Shown: positions 35,350 to 45,660, counted from the stretch's first letter. The stretch: 64,000 bases of DNA from SXIZ01 sp040079795 (GCA_040079795.1 JBEBJQ010000008.1:17058-81057); one strand, 5' to 3'. Numbers and translations are program-made. The notes: generated by a model from the letters alone, not told the origin.

Positions 35350-35504
35350 CATACAAAATAGGCGATTTCCTGCACTATTTCTTGCCTTAAAAAAAGGCTT
35401 CAGGTTTAAGCAAAATTTACCCGAAATATTTGCTGAGCGATTGGATTACTGTAATCTTTATCCTGTAGGGTATAACGTCAAAATATTAGCTTATAAGGTC
35501 TTTC

Positions 35505-37580
35505 ATGCCACACGCAATTAACCTCAATCATTCCCGTTATTACCTTAATCGTGAATTAAGCGTCTTAGAATTTACCAGTAGAGTATTGGCACAAGCAATA
35601 GATGAGCGGGTACCGCTTTTGGAACGGCTGAATTATTTGTGCATTTCTTGCTCTAATCTGGATGAGTTCTACGAGGTACGGGTTGCCAGTTTATTGAAAA
35701 TGCAAAAGCTCAATCCTGGCTTGATCGGCTCTGATGGCCTGACATTTCAAGAGCAACTGGAGCAAATCAGCCAAAAAGTACATGCTTTGGTAATTGAGCA
35801 ATACCATGTGCTAAATGAGGTATTAATCCCCTGTTTAAAACTTGAAGATATTCGTTTTTTGCGGCGCAATGAATGGACTCAGGCGCAACGCGAATGGTTA
35901 TTTACGTTTTTTGAACAAGAGTTAATGCCCATTTTAACCCCGGTGGGGTTGGACTCGGCGCATCCGTTTCCGCGTATTTTGAATAAAAGTTTAAATTTCA
36001 TTGTCTCTTTAACCGGTAAGGATGCTTTTGGGCGTAACAGCAGTCATGCCGTACTACAGGCACCGCGAGCTTTACCGCGTATCGTACCCTTGCCAAAAGG
36101 TTTTGCTAACGAAGGGGAGCATGATTTTGTATTTTTATCCTCCATTATTCATGCCTTTGTTAATGAATTATTTCATGGTATGCGGGTTAAGGGTTGCCAT
36201 CAATTTCGGGTGACCCGTAATTCCGACTTCTTTGTTGATGATGAAGAAATTGATGATTTATTGCGGGCGGTTGAAGGTGAATTGGCGATGCGTAATTATG
36301 GCGATGAGGTGCGCCTAGAGATTGATTCAAATTGTCCCAGCGACACGGTTGCCTTTCTTATGGCGCGCTTTGGTATGCCGGTAGACCGTTTATTTTTGGT
36401 GGATGGCCCGGTTAATTTAAGCCGGATTCAAGAAATATACGGCTTGATTGATCGTCCTGAATTAAAATTCCCCCCGTTTAATCCGAGTACACCTCCGCAA
36501 CTCCAGCGTAATAAGAATTTTTTCGACAGTATCCGTAAGCAGGATATTTTACTGCATCATCCTTATGAAGCCTTTTCACCGGTGATTGAATTTTTAAGGC
36601 AGGCCGCGGCAGATCCCGATGTGTTGGCGATCAAACAAACCTTATACCGGACCGGACCGGATTCGCCGGTGGTCGATGCCTTAGTTAAAGCCGCACGGGC
36701 TGGCAAAGAAGTCACCGTTGTTATAGAGTTACGGGCGCGTTTTGATGAGGGCGCTAACATTAAACTGGCGTCGCGTTTGCAAGATGCGGCGGTGCATGTG
36801 GTCTATGGGGTGGTTGGGTATAAAACCCATGCCAAAATGTGTCTGGTGTTACGCCGTGAAGGTAAAGTGCTTTGTAATTATGTGCATCTGGGTACGGGTA
36901 ATTACCATCCGAAAACGGCACGATTGTATACGGATTATGGCTTATTTTCGGCTAATAAAGAGCTAGGGGATGATGTCCGCCGGGTATTTGTGCAGCTCAC
37001 CAGTCTGGGGCAATTAAGTAAGCTTAATAAACTCCTGCAATCGCCGTTTACGTTACATAAAGGCCTGATTGCGAAAATTGAACGTGAGACATTACATGCT
37101 GAAAGCGGCAAGCCTGCCCGAATTATCATTAAAGTCAATGCATTGGTGGAAGAAGAAATTATACGGGCTTTGTACCGCGCGTCTATGGCGGGTGTCGAAG
37201 TGAAACTAATTGTCCGGGGTATTTGTTGTTTAAAGCCGGGTATTAAGGGTGTCTCGGATAATATCGAGGTGCGTTCAATCATTGGACGGTTTTTGGAGCA
37301 TACCCGAGTATACGTCTTTAGTAATGAGGGTAATACTGAAGTATATGCCGCCAGTGCCGATTTAATGCACCGCAATATGTTTAGACGGGTGGAAATCTGT
37401 TTTCCGATTGAAAATAAAAAATTGCAGGATCGCATTTTGAATGATCTGGAGGGGTATTTAAAAGATAATTCACAAGCTTGGTTATTACAGAGCGATGGCA
37501 GTTATAAACGGGTGGTTTATGACGCCGAACATCCTTTCCAGGTACAAACGGAGTTATTGCAGGCGCATTTAAGTGTTTAG
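35505..37580 (+). CDS. ppk1: Polyphosphate kinase 1
   Basis: Ppk1 reversibly makes inorganic polyphosphate from ATP. The 691-residue protein has the N-domain (YYLNRELSVLEF, SNLDEFYEVRVASL), a head domain, and C1/C2 domains with the autophosphorylated His in YKTHAKMCLV, then HLGTGNYHPKTARLYTDYG and a second His in LEHTRVYVFSN. Length matches the family. A pair of CTGTA repeats lies upstream, but their spacing is wrong for a Pho box. Confidence 0.96.
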   Translation: MPHAINLNHSRYYLNRELSVLEFTSRVLAQAIDERVPLLERLNYLCISCSNLDEFYEVRVASLLKMQKLNPGLIGSDGLTFQEQLEQISQKVHALVIEQYHVLNEVLIPCLKLEDIRFLRRNEWTQAQREWLFTFFEQELMPILTPVGLDSAHPFPRILNKSLNFIVSLTGKDAFGRNSSHAVLQAPRALPRIVPLPKGFANEGEHDFVFLSSIIHAFVNELFHGMRVKGCHQFRVTRNSDFFVDDEEIDDLLRAVEGELAMRNYGDEVRLEIDSNCPSDTVAFLMARFGMPVDRLFLVDGPVNLSRIQEIYGLIDRPELKFPPFNPSTPPQLQRNKNFFDSIRKQDILLHHPYEAFSPVIEFLRQAAADPDVLAIKQTLYRTGPDSPVVDALVKAARAGKEVTVVIELRARFDEGANIKLASRLQDAAVHVVYGVVGYKTHAKMCLVLRREGKVLCNYVHLGTGNYHPKTARLYTDYGLFSANKELGDDVRRVFVQLTSLGQLSKLNKLLQSPFTLHKGLIAKIERETLHAESGKPARIIIKVNALVEEEIIRALYRASMAGVEVKLIVRGICCLKPGIKGVSDNIEVRSIIGRFLEHTRVYVFSNEGNTEVYAASADLMHRNMFRRVEICFPIENKKLQDRILNDLEGYLKDNSQAWLLQSDGSYKRVVYDAEHPFQVQTELLQAHLSV

Positions 37581-37634
37581 CTTGATGGGTTGAGTGTATT
37601 AAGTATTCCAATACTCTCTCATTAGTCTGGATAA

Positions 37635-38453
37635 TCAGTGGTTATCGTTTAAATAGCCCCGGCCATCCAGTTTAAGTTCATTTAAGCTTACCGGTAAGCG
37701 GCTAACACTTGAAGTAAGTGACCCATCTGGATAAAGCAACAATTTGCGATACCCGGGGGCGGTTTTATCAATACTGAAATTGCGGCTGTTTGGGGTAAAT
37801 TGAAAACAGGTTGAGGGTGTGCCAAATATTTGCACTTGCTTTACTTGTTGCGCTAAATCCTGATGGATATGCCCGGTAATAACAGCTTTTACTTGAGGGT
37901 AATTGTGTAATAGGCTTAAAAAATCAACACTATTATTGATGAGCATGGTATCCATCCAGACACTGTTGGTCGGTACGCAATGATGGTGTACTGCAACTAA
38001 CGCATGATGCCCAGGGTAAGCATCCAGCGCTTGTTTAAGTAGCCCTAATTCATTCTCAGCCAGATAACCACCCGGTTGTTCAGGAATTTGACTGTTTAGG
38101 CAAATAATTTGCCAGTGCTTAAATAACCGCTGTTTGTCGCAACTGATATTGCCAACATTGAGTAAGGTTCGCATAAGTTTAAAATCATCGTGATTACCCG
38201 GCAAACACAGTACTGGAGCCGGGATTTTTGCCAAATAGCGTTGCAGGCGTTGATAACTTTCCGGGCAGGGGTCTTGCGCCAAATCACCGGATAGGATGAC
38301 CACATCGTACGCTTGACCATCTGAAAATGCCTGTTCCAATACCTGTACAAAATATTTTTCAGTATTAATGCCCAGCATTTCTTGGTGTGCTTCTGCCAAA
38401 AAATGCGTATCGGTTATTTGTAAGACAGCTAATGGAGAAGCGGCAGGGGGCAT
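37635..38453 (-). CDS. CpdA-like 3',5'-cyclic-nucleotide phosphodiesterase
   Basis: A calcineurin-type metallophosphoesterase with the ordered metal-binding motifs DTHFLAE, GDLAQDP, GNHDDFK, VHHHCVP and GHIHQD, very close to CpdA, which hydrolyses cAMP. Length 272. I chose the ATG at 38453, three bases after the argA stop; the TTG at 38459 would overlap argA. It is co-transcribed with argA. The exact nucleotide substrate is inferred. Confidence 0.88.
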   Translation of the reverse strand: MPPAASPLAVLQITDTHFLAEAHQEMLGINTEKYFVQVLEQAFSDGQAYDVVILSGDLAQDPCPESYQRLQRYLAKIPAPVLCLPGNHDDFKLMRTLLNVGNISCDKQRLFKHWQIICLNSQIPEQPGGYLAENELGLLKQALDAYPGHHALVAVHHHCVPTNSVWMDTMLINNSVDFLSLLHNYPQVKAVITGHIHQDLAQQVKQVQIFGTPSTCFQFTPNSRNFSIDKTAPGYRKLLLYPDGSLTSSVSRLPVSLNELKLDGRGYLNDNH

Positions 38454-38455
38454 AA

Positions 38456-39793
38456 TCAACCTATCGTTTTGACCAAAATTTTGGAGTTTCGCTGTGGATT
38501 GTAACGTTGTTTTAAGGCTGTGGGAACCGCTGCCATATCAACAGCGATAAATCCGCGCTCAATAAACCAATGTTCTGTTTGCGTTGTTAGTACAAATACA
38601 CTGCTTAAGCCTTGTGCTTTAGCCCGTTTATAAACGGTTTCCAGCAGACGATTGCCCCGCGCGGCTTTTTGATAATCCGGGTGGACTGCCACGCAAGCAA
38701 TAACCGCTGTTGCTGAATCTGGAAGGGCATGTAAAGCAGTGCAGGCAACGATCATCCCATCACGTTCGATAATGATGTAATCAGCTATCTCCATTTCCAG
38801 TTTTTCCCTGGAACGTTTTACCAGTATACCTTGTTGCTCCAGTGGTGTAATCAATTCTAAAATCCCGCCAATGTCGCTCAAGGTTGCTGTGCGGATAGAT
38901 TCAAAGGGGTCTGAACTGATTAACGTGCCTACGCCATCCCGGCTGAATAATTCTAATAACAGCGCGCCGTCGTGCAGCCGATTAATCAAATGCACCCGTT
39001 CAATCCCAGCTTTGCAGGCTTTTATGGCCGCCAACAGCGGTCGACGGATGGCATGGTTAAGTTCAGGCTGTTGCGCTAGAAATTGCTCAGCTTCCTGGGT
39101 GGTCATTTGTTGAATGATTTGTGAATGTAGGGGTGTACAGCAATCTTCTTCGGTAAGTAAAATCAATTTTTCAGCCTGTAAGGCGATGGCCACTTCAGTT
39201 GCTACCTGCTCGGCAGATAAATTGAATACTTCACCGCTAGGGGAGTAGCCAATGGGAGAGATTAATATAACGTTATGTTGGCTCAGTTGCTGATGAATAG
39301 CGTCACTGTCAACGCCGCGTACCACCCCGGTATGTAAAAAATCTACCCCGTCAATAACGCCAAGCGGTTTAGCGGTAATAAAGTTGCCGGAAATAACTCG
39401 AATCTTAGCGCCTGCCATCGGTGAGTTGGCTAATCCTAAGGACAAGCGTGCTTCAATTTCAACCCGTACCAAGCCAGCAGCTTCTTTAACGCATTCTAAC
39501 GCTTGTGCATCGGTGATACGCAGTTGTTGATGGAAGCGCGGTTCAAGTTTAAGTTTATGTAAGCGTTCGTCAATTTGGGGTCGAATACCATGCACCAGGA
39601 CCAAATGGATACCGAGGCTATTCAACAACGCAAAATCATGCACATGGTAGGCAAAGTCATCACTTAATAACGCCTCACCCTCAAATGAAATCACAAAGGT
39701 ACGTTTGCGGTGGGCGTGGATATAGGGAGAGGAGTTTCTAAACCAATTGACGAAAGCTTGTTGGGATTTAGGGTCGGTTGAATTAGCTTGCAT
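38456..39793 (-). CDS. argA: N-acetylglutamate synthase
   Basis: The first enzyme of arginine synthesis, acetylating glutamate with acetyl-CoA. The 445-residue classical form has an N-terminal amino-acid-kinase-like regulatory domain (RTFVISFEGEALL, LVLVHGIRPQID) that normally senses arginine, and a C-terminal GNAT domain (ACVAVHPDYQKAARGNRLLE, FVLTTQTEHWFIERGF). Length and order match E. coli ArgA. argF and argD lie a few kilobases away on the same strand but in a separate unit. Confidence 0.94.
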   Translation of the reverse strand: MQANSTDPKSQQAFVNWFRNSSPYIHAHRKRTFVISFEGEALLSDDFAYHVHDFALLNSLGIHLVLVHGIRPQIDERLHKLKLEPRFHQQLRITDAQALECVKEAAGLVRVEIEARLSLGLANSPMAGAKIRVISGNFITAKPLGVIDGVDFLHTGVVRGVDSDAIHQQLSQHNVILISPIGYSPSGEVFNLSAEQVATEVAIALQAEKLILLTEEDCCTPLHSQIIQQMTTQEAEQFLAQQPELNHAIRRPLLAAIKACKAGIERVHLINRLHDGALLLELFSRDGVGTLISSDPFESIRTATLSDIGGILELITPLEQQGILVKRSREKLEMEIADYIIIERDGMIVACTALHALPDSATAVIACVAVHPDYQKAARGNRLLETVYKRAKAQGLSSVFVLTTQTEHWFIERGFIAVDMAAVPTALKQRYNPQRNSKILVKTIG

Positions 39794-39951
39794 GTGGGAT
39801 TATGAGGGGGTTAGAAACGTAGCCTGTATGGAGCTAGCGGAATACGGGAAAACGGGGCAGATTTGAAGACCTGGGTTCCGCATGCTACATCAAGGCTACT
39901 GATACACGGCTTTGTGCCGCAAAATCGCCTTAAAGATTTAACATTTGGTTG

Positions 39952-40389
39952 TTAAAGTCCCGCGCTACTAAAAGAATCTGCATTACTATCATTTGGATCA
40001 AAATTAACGCTTATGAAGATATTTTGTCCATCTGAATACCAATAGTAAGTATTGTAGGAAGAAGTTCGCAGTGCCGGTCTATTGGGGTTACATCCAATTA
40101 TACTGGTGACCTGGGCTAAATCCATGCTCCTGGTAATCCGCTTAAAGTTAGTTAAATTGATATTTGTAGTGGTGCAGGTTTCGGCAATTGAACCTGATGT
40201 AGGCGGTGGGGTAATGCTAAGTAGCGACCATCTTCCATCGGCACCTAATAAAATATTGGCATTGATATAATCCTTGCCGTCTACCGAAACATTGGGAGCG
40301 CTTAAAATTCTGGTGGCCGAGTTGTAAACATCGTCGGCTTGGGCTACAGATAAAGCTAAAGTTAAAGCGATGTAAGGTAAAATGTTCAT
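39952..40389 (-). CDS. Exported BamE/SmpA-like small protein
   Basis: A 145-residue protein with a signal peptide (MNILPYIALTLALSVAQAD) and a C-terminal part that follows the BamE/SmpA fold pattern: ITRSMDLAQVTSIIG, then YYWYSDGQNIFISVNF, where a helix pair ends in Gly and is followed by strands. There is no lipobox. Three ATG codons in a row occur at the start; the third (40389) has AGGA at the right spacing. Function is unknown; the fold is a protein-interaction module. Confidence 0.65.
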   Translation of the reverse strand: MNILPYIALTLALSVAQADDVYNSATRILSAPNVSVDGKDYINANILLGADGRWSLLSITPPPTSGSIAETCTTTNINLTNFKRITRSMDLAQVTSIIGCNPNRPALRTSSYNTYYWYSDGQNIFISVNFDPNDSNADSFSSAGL

Positions 40390-40594
40390 CATCATCCTAA
40401 TTAAATATTTTGAGATTGTAGGATACGCATCATACGCCCCACCCAATTATCTATTCCAGCCCGTAAAGCAAGACTGTAACAAATGTAAGGCGCTGACTCA
40501 AAAACAAACCGATAAGGAGTTTTCTTTTTATTTCCGGTCACGGCATAGCGGGCAGGCTGATGCCATTACATCCGACTTAGAATAAGATCCAATA

Positions 40595-42286
40595 TTAATT
40601 ATCTGTCACCGCCCCCAACGAAGCCGAACTCACCAATTTTGCATATTTCGCCAATACCCCACGGGTATAGCGCGGCGCAGGTTGCGCCCAAAGCGCCAGA
40701 CGACGTTGAATTTCCGCCTCATCCACATGCAAGGTCAATGCGTTATTTTCCGCATCAATGGTTATGCTATCGCTATTTTGCACAATCGCTAAAGCCCCGC
40801 CCACATAGGCTTCTGGAGTGATATGTCCGACCACAAATCCATGCGTACCGCCGGAAAAACGCCCGTCGGTAATTAACGCCACTTCTTTGCCCAAGCCTTT
40901 GCCCATAACTGCGGATGTGGGGGAGAGCATTTCACGCATGCCGGGGCCGCCTTTGGGGCCTTCGTAACGGATGACGATCACATCACCTTTGACAATCTCA
41001 CCGTTAAGAATGCTTTGCAGCGCTTGCTCTTCTGCCTCAAACACTTTCGCTGTGCCGGTAAAACACAAGCCTTCTTTGCCGGTAATTTTGGCGACCGCAC
41101 CTTGTGCTGCCAAGTTGCCGTAAAGAATCACCAGATGGCTGTCTTTTTTGATCGGGTTACTTAAGGCGTGGATCATGTCTTGTCCTACCGGATAAGGTTT
41201 AACCTCGACCAAATTTTCAGCCAAGGTTTTACCGGTGACAGTTAAGCAATCACCATGTAATAAACCAGCATCCAGCAGTATTTTCATCAACGGCTGTATA
41301 CCCCCGATTTCTATTAATTCCGCCATCTGGTAACGGCCGCTGGGTTTCAAATCTGCCAGCATAGGTACGTGTTTACCGATACGGCTAAAGTCATCCAGTG
41401 TCAGGTCAACATGCGCGGCATTTGCCATTGCCAGTAAATGCAGCACGGCATTGGTTGAACCCCCTAAGGCAATGACGACCGTGATGGCGTTTTCAAATGC
41501 GGCCTTGGTCATGATGTCCAGCGGTTTAATATCGTGTTTAAGCAATTCTAAAACCGCTGCACCGGCGCGTTGGCAATCTAAGCTTTTATCTTTGGAAATG
41601 GCGGCTTGCGCAGAACTGTTGGGTAAACTCATGCCTAAGGCTTCGATAGCGGAAGCCATAGTGTTAGCGGTATACATGCCGCCACAGGAACCGGCGCCGG
41701 GTATTGCTTTGGTCTCGATAGCTTCCAGTTCAGCATCATCGATTTTGTTGTTGGCTCTAGCCCCGACTGCTTCAAAAACCGAAACGACATCCAGTTTTTG
41801 CTCTTTATGGCAACCCGGTAAGATCGTACCACCGTACACAAAAATAGCTGGGCGGTTGAGACGGGCAATCGCCATCATACAACCGGGCATGTTTTTATCG
41901 CAGCCTCCAATCGCGACAATACCGTCAAAGCCTTGGCAACCGACCACAGTTTCTATGGAGTCGGCAATCACTTCACGCGACACCAGTGAATATTTCATGC
42001 CTTCGGTGCCCATCGAAATACCATCGGAAATGGTGATGGTATTAAAAATCACCGCTTTGCCATTCGCGGCATCGACGCCACTGGCGGCTTCATCAGCGAG
42101 TTTATTGATGTGCATATTGCAAGGGGTAACCATGCTCCAGGTCGAGGCTATGCCAATCTGTGGTTTTTTAAAGTCTTCGCTTTTAAAACCAACGGCATAA
42201 AGCATGGCGCGGCTGGGTGCGCGTTCCATGCCGTCAACTACTTGGGAGGAAAAGGTGCGGGTGGTTTTATTGTCTGAGCTATTCAT
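40595..42286 (-). CDS. ilvD: Dihydroxyacid dehydratase
   Basis: IlvD dehydrates dihydroxy-isovalerate and dihydroxy-methylvalerate in branched-chain amino-acid synthesis. The Fe-S and Mg-binding landmarks are STWSMVTPCNMH, GGCDKNMPGCMMA and GSCGGMYTANTM, with GRFSGGTHGFVVGH near the C-terminus. Length 563 fits the ilvD/edd family; GSCGGMYTANTMA and the GRFSG segment favour IlvD over Edd. It stands alone. Confidence 0.95.
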   Translation of the reverse strand: MNSSDNKTTRTFSSQVVDGMERAPSRAMLYAVGFKSEDFKKPQIGIASTWSMVTPCNMHINKLADEAASGVDAANGKAVIFNTITISDGISMGTEGMKYSLVSREVIADSIETVVGCQGFDGIVAIGGCDKNMPGCMMAIARLNRPAIFVYGGTILPGCHKEQKLDVVSVFEAVGARANNKIDDAELEAIETKAIPGAGSCGGMYTANTMASAIEALGMSLPNSSAQAAISKDKSLDCQRAGAAVLELLKHDIKPLDIMTKAAFENAITVVIALGGSTNAVLHLLAMANAAHVDLTLDDFSRIGKHVPMLADLKPSGRYQMAELIEIGGIQPLMKILLDAGLLHGDCLTVTGKTLAENLVEVKPYPVGQDMIHALSNPIKKDSHLVILYGNLAAQGAVAKITGKEGLCFTGTAKVFEAEEQALQSILNGEIVKGDVIVIRYEGPKGGPGMREMLSPTSAVMGKGLGKEVALITDGRFSGGTHGFVVGHITPEAYVGGALAIVQNSDSITIDAENNALTLHVDEAEIQRRLALWAQPAPRYTRGVLAKYAKLVSSASLGAVTDN

Positions 42287-42361
42287 GGTGAGTGTGTATT
42301 TTTTGTGGTTTAGCGTGAACTTTTTAAAAGCGTTTAATTTAATTCGGAAGAAATTTAAAAT

Positions 42362-43024
42362 TTATTCCCAACCACCATATCGGCGTCTCGAACCCATTTT
42401 AGGCAATAAAATACCGAGCAAAATGCCGGCGAATGCTACTCCGCCGCCATACAATAACCAGTCTTTTTGAAAGACTTTATCTTTGGATTGATTCGCGTGC
42501 TTAAGTTGATTGAGTTCTTGTTCAATACTGGTATTTCTTTCTTGTAACTGATCCCGTTGGGCTTTTAATTCAAGTGTTTGTGAGGCAGCTTTTTTTAATT
42601 CCGCAAGCTCTTGTTGTATGCGACCACATTCAGTTGAAAGCTTTGGGATGGAAGCTACAGTTTGTGGACGATCCGTTTTTGAGGATGCCAAGTCCGCCTT
42701 GATTCCTGTGTTTTGTTCAGTTGGTTCCTCAGCCTCTGAGGGCGGCGTTTCGGATTGTTCGTCAGTGGTATCGGTTGGTGTGGTTAAGCTACTGCTACTA
42801 ATGTATCCTTCCACCCCGCCAGCGGTACGTACTTTAGTGAAGCCAGTGTTAGTATTCCGCTCTAACAGGGTTAGTTCGGTATCTTTGGGTATCGCTATTA
42901 ATTTGGTGCGGGTGCTGTCTTTTGTTTTAAAGGAGAAGTCTGCACGGTCAGTTGTGTAAACGGTCTCAGCCGCAGTGGTAGCAGAAATAAAAAGCAGGGC
43001 TAATGCGGGTATAAGTTTTTTCAC
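42362..43024 (-). CDS. Periplasmic SH3-domain protein, YgiM-like
   Basis: A 220-residue protein with a signal peptide (residues 1-19, ATTAAE), a bacterial SH3 domain (RADFSFKTKDSTRTKLIAI to VEGYISSSSL, about 25-85), an acidic low-complexity linker, a coiled coil (about 130-180, ELAELKKAASQTLELKAQRD) and a C-terminal transmembrane helix with a basic tail (MGSRRRYGGWE). This is the TIGR04211/YgiM layout. It probably binds the cell wall; no enzymatic role is visible. Confidence 0.88.
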   Translation of the reverse strand: MKKLIPALALLFISATTAAETVYTTDRADFSFKTKDSTRTKLIAIPKDTELTLLERNTNTGFTKVRTAGGVEGYISSSSLTTPTDTTDEQSETPPSEAEEPTEQNTGIKADLASSKTDRPQTVASIPKLSTECGRIQQELAELKKAASQTLELKAQRDQLQERNTSIEQELNQLKHANQSKDKVFQKDWLLYGGGVAFAGILLGILLPKMGSRRRYGGWE

Positions 43025-43066
43025 AAGGATCCTTTATTAAAGCACTTTTCCAGTGAGCATTTTAAC

Positions 43067-43972
43067 TTAGTTTGGACACAACAGTAATTCCAGTAACGCT
43101 TTTTGCGCATGCAGGCGGTTTTCAGCTTCCTGGAAAATTACACTTTGCAAACCATCGATGACCTCCGCACTTGCTTCTTCTCCTCGATGGGCTGGTAAGC
43201 AATGCATGAATAAGGCATCGTTATTAGCAACCTGCATTGTCTCCCGGGTAATCTGATAGGCTTTAAACGCATCCGCCCGTTGGCTTTGCTCTTCCTCTTG
43301 CCCCATACTCGCCCATACATCGGTAACAATTAAATCAGCATTTTTTGCAGCGGCATTCGGGGTTTCAAAAAAGCTAACCCGATTTCCAGCAATAGCAACT
43401 ATCTCGGGATCTGGGCTGTAATTCTGTGGGCAGGCGATATGTAACTTAAAATCAAGTAAAGTGGCTGCTTCAATATAGCTGTGGCACATATTATTGCCAT
43501 CCCCGATCCAAACCACGGTTTTTCCGGCAATATCGCCACGTAATTCGAAATACGTCTGCATGTCGGCAAGTAATTGACAGGGATGGTAGATATCAGTCAG
43601 GCCATTGATGACCGGCACGCGAGAATGTTCTGCAAAAGTAATGACCGTTTGATGGGAATTCGTGCGTAACATAATGCCATCAACCATGCTGGAAATCACC
43701 CGTGCGCTGTCTTCCAGAGGCTCCCCTCGACCCAGTTGGGTATCGCGGGGCGATAAAAACAAGGCGGTACCACCGAAATGTGCCATTGCAACTTCAAATG
43801 AAATTCGGGTACGGGTGGATGATTTTTCAAAAATCATTGCCAGGACTTTACCTTTTAATGGCTGGTAATCAACGTTGCGTTCGGTTTTTAACTGAATCGC
43901 ACGGCGAATAAGGGCACGAAATTCTGCGCTTGATAAATCAAACAGGGTTATAAAGTGTCTGGGTTTAATCAT
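43067..43972 (-). CDS. argF: Ornithine carbamoyltransferase
   Basis: Transfers carbamoyl phosphate to ornithine to give citrulline. The signature KSSTRTRISFEVA binds carbamoyl phosphate, followed by RDTQLGRGE, NGLTDIYHPCQLLAD, VWIGDGNNMCHS and MHCLPAHRGEE. I chose the ATG at 43972, giving 301 residues and MIKPRHFITL, the usual beginning; the TTG at 43993 would overlap argD. It lies 13 bases after argD, so both are co-transcribed. Confidence 0.95.
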   Translation of the reverse strand: MIKPRHFITLFDLSSAEFRALIRRAIQLKTERNVDYQPLKGKVLAMIFEKSSTRTRISFEVAMAHFGGTALFLSPRDTQLGRGEPLEDSARVISSMVDGIMLRTNSHQTVITFAEHSRVPVINGLTDIYHPCQLLADMQTYFELRGDIAGKTVVWIGDGNNMCHSYIEAATLLDFKLHIACPQNYSPDPEIVAIAGNRVSFFETPNAAAKNADLIVTDVWASMGQEEEQSQRADAFKAYQITRETMQVANNDALFMHCLPAHRGEEASAEVIDGLQSVIFQEAENRLHAQKALLELLLCPN

Positions 43973-43985
43973 GGTGAGATTAGGG

Positions 43986-45155
43986 CTATTCAAAAGCTAG
44001 GATTATTTTGGACAAGGTGGCGATTAACAATGCAATTTGGGCATCATCGATCACTAACGGCGGCAACAAGCGGATAACGGAATCACTGGTCACATTAATT
44101 AAAAGGTGATTAGCCAGCGCCACTTTAACCAGTTCCGCGCAAGGTTTATACAGCTCGATGCCGATCATCAAGCCTAAATTTCTAATGTCTTTTACCTGAG
44201 CGCATTCTTGCAGGTTTTGTTTTAAGCCATTGGTAATGGCGTTCCCTTTTAAGGTTGCTAAATTAATAAGATTTTCCGCTTGTAAAGTGGCCAGAACCGC
44301 CAATGCCGCACTACACGCTAATAGGTTGCCGCCAAAAGTAGAGCCGTGTGAACCAGCGGTTAAAACCTCTGCTGCCTTGCCACGCGCGAGACAAGCGCCG
44401 ATAGGTACACCATTACCCAATGCTTTGGCCAGTGTGCAGACATCCGGTGTGATCGCTTGGTGCTGAAAGGCAAAAAATTTGCCGGTGCGCCCCATGCCTG
44501 ATTGAATTTCATCCAGCAGCATCAACAGATTGTGGCGGTCACATATTGCCCGTATTTGGGTTAAATAATCCGCTGCGGGAATGTTGATGCCCCCTTCGCC
44601 TTGCACGGGTTCTACCATGACTGCGACGATATTGGCGTGCACACTGATGGCTTGTTCGATGGCGGCTATATCATTGTATGGAACACGGATAAAGCCTTCT
44701 ACCAAAGGCGAAAAGCCTTGTTGAATTTTGGTATTCCCGGTCGCGCTTAAGGTTGCCAGGGTGCGCCCGTGAAAGCTTTTTTCCATTACTATAATCGCGG
44801 GCTTTTCGATACCTTGTTGATGACCGTATTTACGGGCGATTTTAATAGCCGCTTCATTGGCTTCAGCGCCGGAATTACAGAAAAATACATTGTCCATGCC
44901 ACTGGCAGCCATCAAGGCTGAAGCCAATTGTTCCTGTAAGGCGTTGCCATAAATATTAGAAGTGTGCAGCAATCTTTCGCTTTGGGCGCAAATTGCCGCA
45001 TGTACGGCTGGGTGTGCATGTCCCAGATTGCAGACAGAAATACCTGAGAGCGCGTCCAGATAGCGTTGCCCCTGGTCGTCCCATAGCCACGCACCTTGTC
45101 CTCGGGTAAAGGTTACCGGTAGTCTCGCGTAAGTAGGCATGATGTGACTTGTCAT
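43986..45155 (-). CDS. argD: Acetylornithine aminotransferase
   Basis: A PLP aminotransferase (class III) in arginine synthesis. Landmarks are YLDALSGISVCNLGHAHP, FFCNSGAEANEAAIKIARKY, SFHGRTLATLSATG, LLDEIQSGMGRTGKFFAFQ and the PLP lysine in TLAKALGNGVPIGA. Length 389 is typical. It is the first gene of the argD-argF pair and is divergent from grxD across about 180 bases. Confidence 0.95.
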   Translation of the reverse strand: MTSHIMPTYARLPVTFTRGQGAWLWDDQGQRYLDALSGISVCNLGHAHPAVHAAICAQSERLLHTSNIYGNALQEQLASALMAASGMDNVFFCNSGAEANEAAIKIARKYGHQQGIEKPAIIVMEKSFHGRTLATLSATGNTKIQQGFSPLVEGFIRVPYNDIAAIEQAISVHANIVAVMVEPVQGEGGINIPAADYLTQIRAICDRHNLLMLLDEIQSGMGRTGKFFAFQHQAITPDVCTLAKALGNGVPIGACLARGKAAEVLTAGSHGSTFGGNLLACSAALAVLATLQAENLINLATLKGNAITNGLKQNLQECAQVKDIRNLGLMIGIELYKPCAELVKVALANHLLINVTSDSVIRLLPPLVIDDAQIALLIATLSKIILAFE

Positions 45156-45336
45156 TGAAATAGCCTGTAAAAACTAAAAAGGCGACAACTATCCTGAATC
45201 ATAGAGCCGCCTTAAAAAACCAGCGATTATAATTTTCAAATAATTTGCAAGCAAGCGTTTGTTTGTAAAATAGCTTTTTTAAACGCGATACTCTTGATAA
45301 AATTAGTCGGTAATTATAATTAATTAGGTAAAGATA

Positions 45337-45657
45337 ATGGATGTTATAGCGAGAATTAAAGACCAACTTGAAAACAATACGGTGATTTTATATATGAAAG
45401 GTACTCCGGATTTTCCGCAGTGTGGTTTTTCTGCGCAAACCGTTCAGGCCCTGAATGCCTGTAATGCTAAGTATCAACATGTAAATATTTTTGAAGACCC
45501 GGAATTACGGGAAGCTTTAAAAAGTTATTCAAACTGGCCTACTTACCCGCAACTGTATGTTGCCGGTGAGTTAATTGGGGGTTGTGATATTGTGATGGGT
45601 TTGTATAGCTCAGGCGAACTTAGCAAAATGTTAACCGCGGCGAATGCGGTTGGTTAG
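45337..45657 (+). CDS. grxD: Monothiol glutaredoxin
   Basis: A 106-residue CGFS-type glutaredoxin that carries [2Fe-2S] clusters and works with BolA-like partners. It contains KGTPDFPQCGFSAQTVQ, the NWPTYPQLYV segment and GGCDIVMGLYSSGEL, all conserved. It is monocistronic; its terminator lies inside the 3' end of the convergent queG gene, just four bases away. Confidence 0.95.
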   Translation: MDVIARIKDQLENNTVILYMKGTPDFPQCGFSAQTVQALNACNAKYQHVNIFEDPELREALKSYSNWPTYPQLYVAGELIGGCDIVMGLYSSGELSKMLTAANAVG

Positions 45658-45660
45658 CTT

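Noticed and set aside
35449..35469. Possible Pho box upstream of ppk1 (CTGTAAT and CTGTAGG)
   Set aside because: The two repeats are 14 bases apart in period; a Pho box needs an 11-base period with a 4-base spacer.
41451..42200. Plus-strand 249-codon frame
   Set aside because: Antisense to ilvD, whose family motifs are unmistakable on the minus strand; no ribosome site.
40595..42286. Phosphogluconate dehydratase (edd) as alternative for ilvD
   Set aside because: Length of 563 and the cysteine motif spacing fit IlvD better than the longer Edd (about 600 residues).
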